DNA of 64,000 nt from Aedes albopictus. Lineage: Eukaryota; Arthropoda; Insecta; Diptera; Culicidae. Location of the stretch: contig NC_085137.1 of assembly GCF_035046485.1 (NCBI RefSeq), positions 456,687,004-456,751,003 on the forward strand. The letters are read 5' to 3'. The notes beneath the pieces were generated by a model that worked only from the letters and a program-made list of their open reading frames with translations, did no database searches and was not told the DNA's origin. The translations under genes were made by a program, and so were the position numbers. This document shows, piece after piece, positions 12,205 through 23,402 of the stretch (positions within the stretch are counted from its first letter, which is position 1; each line of letters starts with the position of its first letter).

Positions 12205-12318
12205 CTTTTTTTAAACGGGGGATACGTCCCGTGTAAAAAAAAACGTGTAAAAAAACCGTGTTAATTCACGAAACCGTGTAAAAAAATACCGTGCTAATTC
12301 GGGAATCCGTGTAAAACA
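12205..12318. repeat. degenerate CCGTGTAAAAAA/CCGTGTTAATTC repeats
   Basis: Short tandem-like units alternate CGTGTAAAAAAA with CCGTG(T/C)TAATTC. The same family, better preserved with CCGCG instead of CCGTG, is found at 32957-33130. The preceding GGGGGATACGTCCCGTG matches the lead-in of that second tract. Confidence 0.65.
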
Positions 12319-12419
12319 AACTGAGGGAAATCTAAAAATATTTGAAATGTCCTCACCTTCTGATATCCTAGGTTTAATAAGGAGTTAGTAAGGAAAGGAA
12401 GGCAGGGCAAATATTGTTA

Positions 12420-12699
12420 GAGTGGACAGTGGGAACACCTTTCGGACGAGCAATTAGATCGCGGTTTATAATTGACAAGAAAACAATCTTTAATGAAAAA
12501 ACACTTCTGGTTCGGATACAATGCAAAACTGTAACGAAAAAGAGTCCCGTTATTTCGGTGTCGTTGGACGGGTGATGAGTGCGGCGAAAGAGTGGTGCCC
12601 GATGAAGTAGGGGGTTTCGATCATCTCACCGCTTTCGCTGAATAGGGTTGTTCAAGAGGAGATTGCTGTCGCTCCAACAAATATGACCTCCAATTTTGA
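12420..12699. other. no recognisable feature
   Basis: A GC-balanced stretch between two repeat tracts. I see no open frame, terminal repeat or RNA motif that I can name. Confidence 0.3.
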
Positions 12700-14045
12700 C
12701 CACCAAGAACTTCCGCGAGCGAAGGTCAGAAGATCTACAAACATAGCCAATGGTTTCTTGCTACATTACCGATGCGTTGTAACATCCCAGAGGTCCATTC
12801 AGCATTGTACTGAAGAGTATTCATTTCTAAAGATATGCTAGGTCTTCCATGAACTTCCGCGAGTTAAGGCCTTAAGATCTACAAGCGTACTCAATAAATT
12901 ATTGTTACATTTCTAATACGTTGTACAATGTTACAGGTCTATGAACCATTTTTCTGTAAGGAACTAATTTACACAGATGTTCTAGGTCCTCCAAGAACTT
13001 CCATGAGTAAGTACCTGAATATCTACAAGCGTTATCAATGGTTTGTTGTCACATTATTGATACAGTGTAGCGTCCTACAGGTCCAGGGAGCACAGTTCTG
13101 TAGATAAATAATTTCCAAAGATGATCTAGGACCTCCAAGATCTACAAGCGTAATCAATGGATGGTTGTTACATTTATAATACGTTGTAACATGCTACAGG
13201 TCCATGAATATTTTTTCTGTGAGAAACTAATTTCCATAGATGTTCTAGGTCCTTAAGCCTTAAGATCTACAAACGTAATCAATGGAATGTTGTTACATTT
13301 CTAATACGTTGTAAACTGCTACAGGTCCATGAACCATTTTTCTGTAAGGAACTAATGTCCACACATGTTCTAGGTCCTCCAAGAACTTCCATGAGTAAAG
13401 ACCTGAATATCTACAAGCGTTATCAATGGTTTGTTGTCACATTATTGATACAGGGTAGCGTACTACAGGTCCAGGGAGCATAGTTCTGTAGAGAAATAGT
13501 TTTCAAAGATGATCGAGGGTTCCCAAGAACTTCCGCTAGTATGGACCTGAACATCTACAAGCGTTATCAATGGTTTGTTGTCACATTACTGATACAGTGT
13601 AGTGTCCTAAAGGTCCAGGGAGCATAGTTCTGTTGAGAAATAATTGCCAAACATCTTCTAGGTATTCCAAGAACTTCCATGAATAAAAGCCTTAAGATCT
13701 TCAAGCGTAATCAATGGATTGTTGTTACATTACTTATACGGCACAAGATTACACATGATAATGGAGAGAGCAAATCTCCAAAGATATTCTAAGTCCTCCA
13801 AGAACTTCCGCGAGTAGAGCCCTTAAGATCTACAAGGGCAATATATGGATTTTCATTATATTACTGATGTTGTGCAACATCCTACAAGTCCATGGAGAAT
13901 TGTTGTGCAATGAACTAATTTCCAAAGATGTTCTAGGTTTCCCAAGAACTTCCGTGAAAAAAACCCTTAGGATCTCTAAGCGTAATCAATGAATTGTTGT
14001 TTCATTACTGATGTGGTGCAACATCCTTCAGGTTTACCGGTTGTC
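12700..14045. repeat. 144-bp tandem satellite, about 9-10 units
   Basis: The landmark GAACTTCC recurs at 12707, 12851, 12995, 13383, 13527, 13671, 13802 and 13946, with units lacking it near 13137 and 13250. Most spacings are exactly 144 bp and one is 131. Each unit carries TCTACAAGCG, AATCAATGG, TTGTTACATT and ACAGGTCCA in the same order. Divergence between units is roughly 10-25 percent by eye. No coding potential. Confidence 0.9.
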
Positions 14046-14392
14046 AACTGCGACTGCGATAGCTATGAACTTTAATCAACTTCGGACTTATGTATTATTG
14101 AGTTCTTGCATTGGTAAAGAATTCAAAAGAGAGATGATTGGGTAATTTCTGTTTGGGTTTGGTCGCTACGAAACATAAATGTTGCTGACTGATAAGTTAG
14201 TTTTATCGATTATTCATACTCAATAAGTACCTCATTATACTCCAAAAGTGAGATGCTTTGGAAACAAAACTCGAATGTCATTCGTCCGAATTCCTGAATA
14301 ATGAACGCTCGAATTTCTCTCGTCAAAAAAAACTCTCGCCCGAAAATAACGTTTCCCGCATAAGAAATCTCCAAATGCATTGTTGCAATACT

Positions 14393-16978
14393 ACCCAACT
14401 AACCAGTAAGCATTTGAAATAGCACTCCTTCAGCATTATAGTTGCCTTTACGACAAGGCTTTCAATGCTAATTAGCCGTATATACGCCTTTAGTGCTACT
14501 CCACAGCAGGTTTTGGCAAAATAACGGGCTGTCTAAGTGCTACCCCTTCAGGAACGTCGTGACAAAATGACAAAGAAGTGTAACGCCAGTAACGCCTCGT
14601 CGAACAAAACAAAACAAAAATAGATTTACGTCTGCTTCTCGGTCTCTCAGCCTCTGCTTCTCCGCTTCCTCATCCTTCCACACTCCAGCTGGTGCTAGGT
14701 AGTATTTTTTGCTTGTTTTAGTAGTGATTTGGGTTAGAACTTAGGATCCGAAGATACTGAAATATATTTACTTCTCAATCTGCTGCTACTGCTCCACGAT
14801 GCTACAGCTGTGTCGATGTCGTGCGTTGAATTTATCCCCAATATAAAGAATGCTTGGAAAACAGCTTCAGTTCGATCACCCAAAACTTGTTTTTAAAAAG
14901 ATATTCCATTGTGTGTAGAGCATTTTCATTTCTTTTTCGATCTGTAGCATATGTATTTCTTTACCTCTTTCGAATAATCTTATGATCCGCCCTAGGATCC
15001 GCCAAACCATCCACCTATTCAGCATCAGCGCACATTTTCCGACGAAATCATAATAAGTCATTTTTTGATGGCCAAGCTCCATCAAACCCTGCAGCAATGT
15101 TTGCTTCTGAGCTCTTGGAAAACGAAGAAGCAAATCAGATGCACAAATTTGTAAACAGAAGCGTAGGTCCTGTAAAAGAGAGACAACATGTGCTGTGAAA
15201 TGCATAACATATCTCCCATCCTCCGTGCTATTAGCATTTATAGAGCAGTTGGGAAGCATTCTGATTGCTTCCTAGTCTAGTCTAGTCTAGTCTACACATA
15301 CACAGCCATTCATTGAAAGAATCCTGGAAAATGATGGAATGGACTAATTCCATCATTTTTCTTGTCATTATTAATCCTTGCAGCACATCTGAGATGTATT
15401 ACAAACATTAAAGCGGCCAGGCCTACTGTGCAGCGTTGTTATTGTTATTGAAATCAAAGAACGGGGACATCTCGTACCAACCGTTCCGTATACGAAGCAT
15501 GAATATGAAATATTAACGGTGGGAGTGAAGTTGCTAAGAAGGTTAATGTCACTCCTTGGTCCTTGGTCCTTGTAATCCTGGGATGGGACACAGGTATTTA
15601 CCCCTGATGCCCTGGCCCTTATGCCTAGGCTTAAGCGCCTTTACTCGCTCTCTGAAACGAAAAGAAAATACTAATCCCCCCTCCCTTATTACAGCAATAC
15701 ATATTTCAAAATTATCAAAACTTATAACATTAAAATTAACAATACAGTACCAAATGATCCCCCAGAATTGGTATATTATGTTTTGTTTATATTAATAAGC
15801 ATCAACGTTTTCCGTCGAACTCAAAACAAATTAAATCAGATGAATATGATGCAATTGTGTTTAGAATATTATTATTACCTAATTGGGTAAACATAATTGC
15901 CAACTACTTGTTTCAAGAGTAGAACTATTGATAAGCAATAAAAAAACTGAATATAAAAAAAATATTGATTCACAATAAATCTTTGTTCGTTTATTTAGAA
16001 AAATTAGAACAACTAGCAATAATATTTGTTTAGGAACTTTTTTCTTTTCGAAAATGTTTTCTATGCAAAGAAATAGTAATGGAAAGTCGTGGGAAGGAAA
16101 GAGTTCAACGAGCATGAAAATACGAGTACACTCTACAAGACAAAAACGAAATAAACGATCAAGGGCTGCAAAACCAAACTAAACGCGATCATAGACCACG
16201 TTATTGAAAATATGTGTATAGTTCATTTCAATTGAGACAGAAGTACGGAATCTAAAATCAAAGTGCGATACTACATCAAATCGTTTCGGTACCTTCGCCA
16301 TACTTATTCTTATGAGCTAATGAATAAGTGCAGTGAAGACACCGGAACGATCCAACGCTAAATCACACTTTCATTTGCAATTCCGCACTTCATCGTCGCA
16401 ATTTTAACCGCGCAATGCGCAATAAAACTAAAACCTTAAACAGTCTGTAAAAACAATGGTGTCAATATTTAACATTCCTCAATCGGAACAGACTCACCGG
16501 ATGCCTGAAAATGCTCCTTTTCTACTTCAATACGTCGATGCCTCGTTTCTGTGGTGCATTATAGTCCCTCTTTTTCGTCTCCCTACTGTGAATCACCACA
16601 AATCACACTCGTTGTACTGCTCGGAACTACCCCTTCTTCATTCACTTAAGATATTTAATCACAACTGCACGAATTGCGCTGCCAAATGAAAACTTTTTGG
16701 AAATTCTTGAAATTTAAAACTTGAATCTAAAAATTGACAGCAGCACAAGTTTTCACGCCTGCTCGCTACCACGGCACACTTCGATCTCGTGGGAAGCATT
16801 CTGATTGCTTCCGAACGAAAACACCTCAAGTAGTTGAAACGCTAATTTACAGCCTAAAGCTTTTGAGCAGCACAGCTTATGCTATTTCAAGGCATTCGAA
16901 CTGCTTATGTAGGGCAGCAAGCATCTCAAATGCATAATACGGGCTGCTGTACGGCTTATTTAAATGCTTGGTGGTTCC
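14393..16978. mobile_element. possible DNA transposon with ACCCA/TGGGT ends (tentative)
   Basis: The left end ACCCAACTAACCAGTAAGC and the right end, reverse-complemented ACCCAGGGAACCACCAAGC, are similar over about 20 bp and both continue into GCATTT. Both arms then carry related motifs (AATAGC, GCCGTA, AACGGGCTG/ACGGGCTG). A 22-bp sequence centred on AGCATTCTGATTGC is present identically at 15251 and 16791. A target duplication is not clear, so these could be two separate MITE ends. Confidence 0.4.
14876..15259 (-). CDS. unrecognised 127-residue open frame
   Basis: A methionine-initiated minus-strand frame, helical and basic in composition, starting MLPNCSINANS. I do not recognise any family. 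It lies inside a putative TIR element, so it could be a piece of a decayed transposase. A (TAGTC)n microsatellite at 15271-15293 sits directly upstream. It may equally be chance. Confidence 0.15.
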   Translation of the reverse strand: MLPNCSINANSTEDGRYVMHFTAHVVSLLQDLRFCLQICASDLLLRFPRAQKQTLLQGLMELGHQKMTYYDFVGKCALMLNRWMVWRILGRIIRLFERGKEIHMLQIEKEMKMLYTQWNIFLKTSFG

Positions 16979-17534
16979 CTGGGTAATATCTGGTTGAATT
17001 AGTTTTACGTTCACGGGTGGCGGAGACCGAGTACATTCTCGATATTGAATATAAACACACGCGACGTAACAAAACGAACAAATTAAAACTTTATTAAAAA
17101 CTAACGAACTTAAGTCTAGTACGCACCTGGTAAGAAAAGCACTCCAGCAAAAATCCCTCTAATTACCAAAGGAATTTTGACAACTGATTAGTGTGGGAAG
17201 AAATGTCACTTTTCCTTGAGGAATAATTGAACGGAATATTTTTCCGCAAGGAAAAGTGACAGCTCCATTTGATTTGCCCGGCAGGCGTTACGAGCGTTAC
17301 ACAATTTTCATTTCTTTCCAGCTGCGGACCACTCAAGAAATTTTAACAGCGAAATCATTTTTTGACCGTTCCTTGGCCTATCTTTTTCCACAGTACTTAT
17401 CAGGTGCGTACTACCCTTAACATGTTATGCGCGGTTGTAAACATTACATTCATTCATGCTGGTATAGCATCGACGGGTGACAGATAGATCTACCACCAGT
17501 GAGCTCAGCGTAGTGTTGGTGAGTCAATGGTAGG

Positions 17535-17634
17535 TGTGAGAATCTTTCTCTGTAATGATTATTCTACAACTGTATTCATTATTTGTATATACTTTATTAC
17601 CGATACTTCAATATTACATACAATGATTCACACT
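17535..17634 (-). repeat. 3' LTR, distal part
   Basis: The 100 bp match 27758-27857 almost base for base, up to GATTCACACT, where the PIF/Harbinger terminal repeat begins. GTAGG precedes it at 17530. Confidence 0.85.
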
Positions 17635-17860
17635 CACGTTTATTCTGCTCGGCGTGTGACGTGACAAAAGTCGAGTCGTATGTGTCACGCGATTCCCGTA
17701 GGCGAAAGCGGTGACAAGAGTCGATGTGAGTGAACACCAATGAACTCTCACCGCATTCCGACAGTCGACTTGTATCGACAAATGTCGCGCACGGGTGACG
17801 TTTTCGCGTGAGAATTGTCGCTACCTCAGAAGGAGTCGAGAGCGTTCAAACAACGCAAAA

Positions 17861-18888
17861 ATGGAGGTGAAACGGTAAGTGTTTTATTTCTTTAATGCCT
17901 GAGTAAGATTATTTTTCATGAAAATCGTGTATTTTAGTGTACGCGTGACCAATCGCAAACAGTTTGAGCATCTGGTAAGCAGGATGGAAGCGCATCCGAC
18001 GGTGGCAAAGGGCCTAAAATTCAGTGAAGCATCTGGAGTAAGCCAAGATGCTTTCGTTTCAGTTTGGAAGGAGTTAGCTGCCGGATTAAACAGCCTGGGT
18101 CCCCCGATCCGAACGGTGAAGGATTGGCAAAAGGTTTGTGTTATAAAGTCTCAGAAGGTATGTGTGATTTAAGTTGATTATTTCTTATTTAAAGGTTTGG
18201 ACCGACTACAAGCTGAAAGTCAAACATAAACTGGCCCACAACAAACGGGAGGTCAATGCGACTGGGGGTGGACCCAACAATATGAAAGTGCTGTCGCCAT
18301 GCGAGGAGGCAGTTGTGGAAATGCTTTCTCTGGACAAAACGGTAAACCATTCCGGTAAGCTTTTTTTTCCTTCATTTAGAACAATAAATTTACTTAAGTA
18401 ATACTACAGGATCAGCATTTGGTCTACCTCGTCGTCCACCGCCATCGGCTTCTCCGCTTGTCAGCCAACCAAGTTTGCATCCTTCACCGCCCGGATCCCC
18501 GCTACTATCAAGTACCATGCGGCAACAGACAATTTCGGCAGATGAAGCGGATCAGGTCGAGTGCGACCGTGGAATCCGAGATGAAGGCATTGAGAACAGC
18601 CACAGTCCTGCGAGACGCAAACGGAAGCAGTCAAATACTCGGGATGTTCGACACGAGCTATTGATGGAGCAAACAAAATGCATGCAGAAGATTGTCGAGC
18701 ATACTGGAGACTGTGCGCGATACGCACGTAAAATGTGTAAGCTTCGGGAGGAAGAGGTGAAAAATCGGAAGGAATACTTGTTGCAGAAGGAAAAGGACAG
18801 GAAAGCTGACCTGGAGTACAAAATAGAACTGCTGCAGTATAAGAAGAAGAAACTTGACATCCTAGAGCGTCAGTATCGAAAGAAGTAA
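17861..18888 (+). CDS. PIF/Harbinger Myb/SANT-like DNA-binding accessory protein
   Basis: In Harbinger elements this protein binds element DNA, helps bring the transposase to the nucleus and is needed for transposition. I infer four exons with GT-AG borders: 17861-17874, 17938-18133, 18195-18354 and 18410-18888, giving 282 residues in frame. The start MEVKR is joined across intron 1. Residues about 6-95 form the trihelical Myb-like domain (FEHLVSRMEAHP, VWKELAAGLNS, VKDWQKVWTDYKLKVK). A Pro/Ser-rich linker follows, then a Lys-rich nuclear-localisation-like ARRKRKQ and a charged coiled coil to the C-terminus ending ERQYRKK. Exon borders are inferred from consensus sites and frame continuity, not from transcripts. 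Confidence 0.8.
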
Positions 18889-19199
18889 GGAACTCGCATT
18901 TGTTATGTTTTTCTTTCAAAAATACACAATTTTATGAAATATAAGGAATAATACTGTTGGCAAAATTATTTAATACTACATGAAAAAAACGCATAGAGAT
19001 GGAGATCTTGAGAAAAAGATGAAAATATAGCAAGAACGAAGGTAATACTTATATCAGAAAAACAATCTTAGATAAAAAAAAACCCTTTTAGAATCGATTA
19101 CGGAAAATTTTAGAAGAACTTCTCCAGCTCCACCAGAGATCCTTCATATAATTCCTCCAATTTACGTTCCTGAACCGCTCCGTGGAACTCTCCTGGTTG

Positions 19200-19404
19200 T
19201 GTTAATCCTTTTACTTTTCTTACGCCCCTAAGAAGGGTATAAAAACCACTTGGAGAACCGACATTGGATCCGAGTAAAAAAAAGTCAAGTCGTCTGTCAA
19301 CCGATTTGGGTTGTCTTAGTACAAAATGAAAGCTACATCCTAGTAGAGCGCTATTGAGTTTTATTTCGATTGAACATTTGGTTACCAAGATATTCTTTTC
19401 TTTT
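19200..19404 (-). repeat. repeat family with GGTAACCAAATGTCCAAT motif
   Basis: Contains CTGTCAACCGATTTGGGT, GTAGAGCGCTATTGAG and CATTTGGTTACCAAGATAT. Similar segments occur at about 19985-20170 and, in opposite orientation, at 30360-30740. The tail carrying AAGAAGGGTATAAA matches 30885-30920. It looks like a dispersed unclassified element, broken here by the adjoining SINE. Confidence 0.5.
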
Positions 19405-19690
19405 TTCTGGCCAACTATCACCGTTCGGAGCCAGTTGTGTTTTACGTCGGCTGGGTCTAGGAGCTAAGCCTTAAATTTCGACGCCCCCAGGGAGACAGCC
19501 CCCACACCTGAGGACCCTACATATCGAACCCATCAACACATGGGCCGGGACCTACTACTTTACTTCCTATCCGATGGAAGGCGTGATTACGGATTTTATG
19601 TCTCAGAAAATCCCATCGGCGTCGACGGGAATTGAACCCCGACCGACTGGGGTGAGAGGCAACCACGCTTACCACTACACCACCGACGCC
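19405..19690 (-). mobile_element. tRNA-derived SINE, minus orientation
   Basis: On the minus strand the head (19690-19618, 73 nt) has the length of a tRNA, a perfectly paired acceptor stem GGCGTCG/CGACGCC, an A-box-like TGGTGTAGTGGTAAGCG and a B-box-like GGTTCAATTCC. The body continues leftwards to about 19405. Flanking similarity AAGATATTCTTT versus CAGATATCTTT may be a diverged target duplication. The T stem is poorly paired and a non-tRNA body is attached, so it is a SINE and not a tRNA gene. Confidence 0.7.
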
Positions 19691-19807
19691 GACAGATATC
19701 TTTCGAAGAGTTCCTACAAGTACTATACAATTTAAGTTTTTGAGAGATTTTTGACATAGAGTACTTGCAACACAATGTACAAATTCATGCAATGGCAGGC
19801 AAAGAAA

Positions 19808-19915
19808 GCCCTTTAATTATAAACTGTGGAAGTGCTTTAAGAACACTAAGTTGAAGAGATGCAGGCCTAGTTCCAACGCGAACGTCAAGCCATAAAGAAG
19901 AAAAAGAAGAAGAAG
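19808..19915 (+). mobile_element. SINE 3'-end fragment (GAAGAAG-tailed family)
   Basis: Aligns with the 3' part of the SINEs at 29438-29718 and 42719-43010, through AACTGTGGAAGTGCT, GAACACTAAG and the terminal AAGAAGAAAAAGAAGAAG. The tRNA-like head is missing. Confidence 0.65.
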
Positions 19916-20199
19916 TTCTTGGGAGTAATAAGTTGTATTTTTTGTAACTTTTCAAGAGATTTTTGAAAATGTATGTTAATATTTTTTGTCGTCTATCAAC
20001 CGATGGAAAGCAAAGCTACAATATTCTAGTAGAACGTCCATGATTTTTTTTTCGATTGGACATTTGGTTACCGAGATCCAAATGTACTTGGGAGTAACTT
20101 TTTGAGAGATTTTTGACAGAATGTATGGTAAAAAAAAATCTCAGCCGTTTCTCAACCGATTTGGGTTCTCTTAGCACTCTTGGCAAATTATTGAGTCCG

Positions 20200-20452
20200 T
20201 CGGACTCAATAGCCTGGGATCTCCGACTCGCTCAGTCAAAGATTGGCAGAAGGAAAATTCAAAGAAAAAATGATAATTTATTTAAATATAATAAACTGAT
20301 TCATTATTTCAAGGTTTGGACTGACTTCAAATTAAAGGTAAAAAAAAACAAGCTGGCCCACAACAAACGAGAAGTTTTGTGGTGGACCAAACTCATTGAA
20401 GGTTCTTTCACCGACAGAAGAGACGGTTGTAAAATTGCTGTCTTGCTTATTA
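20200..20452 (+). pseudogene. partial duplicate of the Harbinger Myb-like gene
   Basis: The segment resembles exon 2 end, intron 2 and exon 3 of the gene at 17861-18888: AATAGCCTGGGATCTCCG, AAAGATTGGCAGAAG, then after a short intron-like stretch AAGGTTTGGACTGACTTCAA and CTGGCCCACAACAAACG. Frames are disrupted, both ends are missing, and it lies in the same element 2 kb from the intact copy. It is a decayed duplication or the residue of a second, related insertion. Confidence 0.75.
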
Positions 20453-20469
20453 AGAATACATAGAATTTT

Positions 20470-20960
20470 GGGGAAATTTCCAACTCTTTCTTGAACTCCC
20501 AGGATTCTGTAGGGAATTCTTCCACATATTCTATCATGAATTAGTCCAGATATTCGTCGAAACATACTTTAAAGACACTTTGAGCTCCATTGGAAATTCA
20601 TCCAGGGATTTATTCAAAAGTTTTTTACGGATTTCTTGAAAATTCCTACGAGAATAGCTTTTTGATGTTTGTTTAAGAATTGCTCCCTAAATTTCTTCAG
20701 GCATTTTTCTTTTATTTTCTCCCTCTTTTTTATGAATTCCAACAGGGACTCTTTCATGGATTTCTTCGGGAATTAAAAAAACCTCCAGAATCCTTTTTTT
20801 AACACTGTTATTACTGTGAGTTTGTCCAGGAATTTTCAAGGAGTTCTTCGGTAATGCAAGAGTTTCTCCGGAAAAATCGCTGGAGAAAATCAAGAATAAA
20901 AAAGAACCTCTGAAGGAATTCTCGAAAAATCCCTGGACAAAATTTTGAAGCAATTCTTAG
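20470..20960. repeat. degenerate GAATTCCT-type short repeats
   Basis: Imperfect motifs such as AATTCTTCC, GGAATTC and TTTCTTCAGG are repeated at 20-25-bp spacing, as at 9574-10660. Confidence 0.55.
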
Positions 20961-21085
20961 TTACAGGACCCTCTTCCCAAATGCCCCCGCACCACATAAT
21001 TCTTATTCACCCTTAGTTGGTTTGACAGACCGTTGAAAATTTTCGTATACATATTAAGTGAATATCTCAATTAACAAGGAAGTAG

Positions 21086-21421
21086 CACAGAGAACAGACG
21101 TTTAAGCTCGAACAAAAATACGTCGAAATCGTGTGTAAAGGATTTAAGTGTACCTCAACGCCACCAACGGAGACTGCCCCACATATAAAGTCGATTTGAC
21201 CCCACGATGGCAGTGTTCATCGTTAAAATACACTAGCCCGCAAAGCGACACGAGTGCCAAACGGCCAAAAACGGCGAGCACTGGAAACAAATTTGACAAC
21301 ACAACAATGTAAGTGATGGGATGCTAGCGCCGCGCAACGGGAGCATAGCCACATACTCTGATATGACCGTTACAAAGTTTTACACAAGGCAGAAAGCGAA
21401 GATAGACGTCTGTTCTCTGTG
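21086..21421. mobile_element. hAT-like MITE, 336 bp
   Basis: The ends CACAGAGAACAGACG and ACGTCTGTTCTCTGTG are inverted repeats. GAAGTAG flanks both sides (21079-21085 and 21422-21428), extendable to 8 bp if the terminal G is shared. No open frame of note is inside. Confidence 0.8.
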
Positions 21422-21564
21422 GAAGTAGTGTAGAATTAGCTTTTAGTTAAAATACACACTAATAAAAACATAAAAAAAAATAATTAAAAAAAAATCAATG
21501 TATCCATATATGTATTTAAGATTTATTTTCACTTATTATGAATACATACAAGTTAATTGTAAAT

Positions 21565-23158
21565 TTACGTGATAGAATACATTATTTCTTCTCTTATTTC
21601 ATTTGCTGATGCATCTGGTTCGCCTTCATATGGAGGATCCAACACTTCATTGTCGTCCGGCTCTTCCCATTGTATGTTGTCTTCGGGTACATTGAACCTT
21701 TTCCTCAAATTATGCAACGCACAGCACACATTTACAATTCTTGCTGCTTTTTCAGGTTTATAGTGTAATTGACGTGCTGCCAATATGCATCGGAACACAT
21801 TCTTCATTACTCCGATAGTCCTCTCGATTATATTTCTGGTTTTTGAATGAATTTCATTGAACTTTGTTTGCCTCGAGGAGTTCGGTAGATTTGCAGATGA
21901 CCGAAATGGTGTAATTAAATACGGTTTTAGAGGATATCCTGCATCACCTGCAATTGATAAGAATCTTGATAAGAATAGTAAATGCTATTGATTAATGATA
22001 TAGCATAGACATGTGTGGATATGGAAAATCCTAAGTCAATTTCATAACATATACATCTAGTTGTGTACGAAAATGCACGTCAATTGGTGTGGATTTGGCT
22101 GAATTATAGTGGAAAGTGCCCAAAATAGGTCTTGTCTGATTAAATGGTCTCAGAACCTATAAGGATACGTCCATGAATTTGTTTCCTTATTTCTTCTTAG
22201 TGCTGTAAATCGTACGGTTCAATCGTTGTACAGGAACCGGCTAAATGAGATGTGTCTAAGGAACCTGTTATATTTGCATCCATATTCACACTTTGCTAAA
22301 CCTTTGTAACTCACCTAAAAGCCATGTGTTGGTTTCTCCATTTCGATAATTTTGATTCAAAACAGCATCTAATTCGTTGTTGTTCCATATGAATGAATCG
22401 TGATTGGCACCAGGGCTGTTGGCATCGACATATCGAATAAACTGCCGATGATCACAAACCTAAAAACATATAAGCAGATATATTAACACATTTTCTAGGT
22501 ATAATTCATGCATTTAACACTTACCAGCATGACGTTCAAGCTATGGAACCCTTTCCTGTTGTAATACAGGTGTTGGATGTGGCTAATGGGTTTGAAGATC
22601 TTGACATGTGTGCCATCGACGCACCCGATTACACCAGGGAAACCGGTTTTTTCATAGAAACTGCGTTTAATTTCATCTTTCTCTGCTTCTGATGTGGGAA
22701 ACTGTATTGCCACCGGACAAATTTCGACCTCAAAAGCTTCAATAACAGATGACAATGCTTTCGAAAGCGTTGGCTGAGCCATCCCTGCGAACAAGTCGTT
22801 ACCAACTCCCTTTTGGTAACTTCCTTCCGCAAAGAACCTCAACGCTGCTGTTAATCTGAGCATCGGTGGAACGGATGAGGATTTTACAGATCCTCCTAAT
22901 TTGTTTCCCACGTTGTCCATCAAATATCTGAACAAATCCTTTGTTACTCGAAAGTATGATATGAACCTGAAAGTGGAAAAGATTCCCATGTTAATGTATG
23001 GAACAAATTTGTTACCATAAAAATACTTACGAATCTTCCGGTATCTCCAACGGGTTACTCATATCCCGCAATCTTCGACGTTCGAGACGAACAAAATCTA
23101 AATGTTCCTCTTCTTCCTCGATCTCGTCATCACTGAACCAGAATTCGAAGCAACTCAT
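21565..23158 (-). CDS. PIF/Harbinger DDE transposase (HARBI1-like nuclease)
   Basis: Catalyses excision and insertion of the element. I infer four exons on the minus strand: 23158-23031, 22966-22525, 22459-22315 and 21947-21565, all with GT-AG borders and continuous frame, giving 365 residues, a usual length. The acidic N-terminus ([18 protein letters not shown]) and helical region [14 protein letters not shown] precede the nuclease. Catalytic candidates are D160 in [11 protein letters not shown]240 in [15 protein letters not shown] and E280 in [15 protein letters not shown], with the conserved ANHDSFIW between. No stop or frameshift is visible, so this copy may be functional. A 209-bp palindrome lies 36 bp upstream of the start codon. 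Confidence 0.88.
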
Positions 23159-23193
23159 TGCACAAAATACACCACAAAACTAACTAATTAGTT

Positions 23194-23402
23194 TTAAGGT
23201 GAATATATAACGAAGCCACCCCTTGAATTTTCAAGAGCACAAATCTGAAGAACAAAATGTCTCACCACGCTGAAAAGTTGATCGATTGGTCACCCGCTGG
23301 TGGTGACCAATCGATCAACTTTTCATCACAATCCATCATTTGGTTCTTCAGATTTGTGCTCTTGAAAATTCTAGGGATGGCTTCGTTATATATTCACCTT
23401 AA
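23194..23402. mobile_element. palindromic MITE, 209 bp
   Basis: Starts TTAAGGTGAATATATAACG and ends with its reverse complement. The arms stay complementary for roughly 100 bp with short unmatched stretches near 23255-23275. The centre is near 23298. The arms would form a long hairpin. Ends AAGGTGAATATATAAC suggest a fold-back MITE. Confidence 0.75.

Noticed and set aside
12700..14045. CRISPR array
   Set aside because: Units are directly tandem with no spacers, in a eukaryotic setting; it is a satellite.
17861..18888. host MADF/Myb transcription factor gene
   Set aside because: Domain type would fit, but it lies between Harbinger terminal repeats opposite a DDE transposase, so it is the element's accessory gene.
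19618..19690. possible tRNA gene on the minus strand
   Set aside because: Correct length and acceptor stem, but the T stem pairs poorly and a SINE body follows; treated as a SINE head. The heads at 58847, 29718 and 43010 were rejected likewise.
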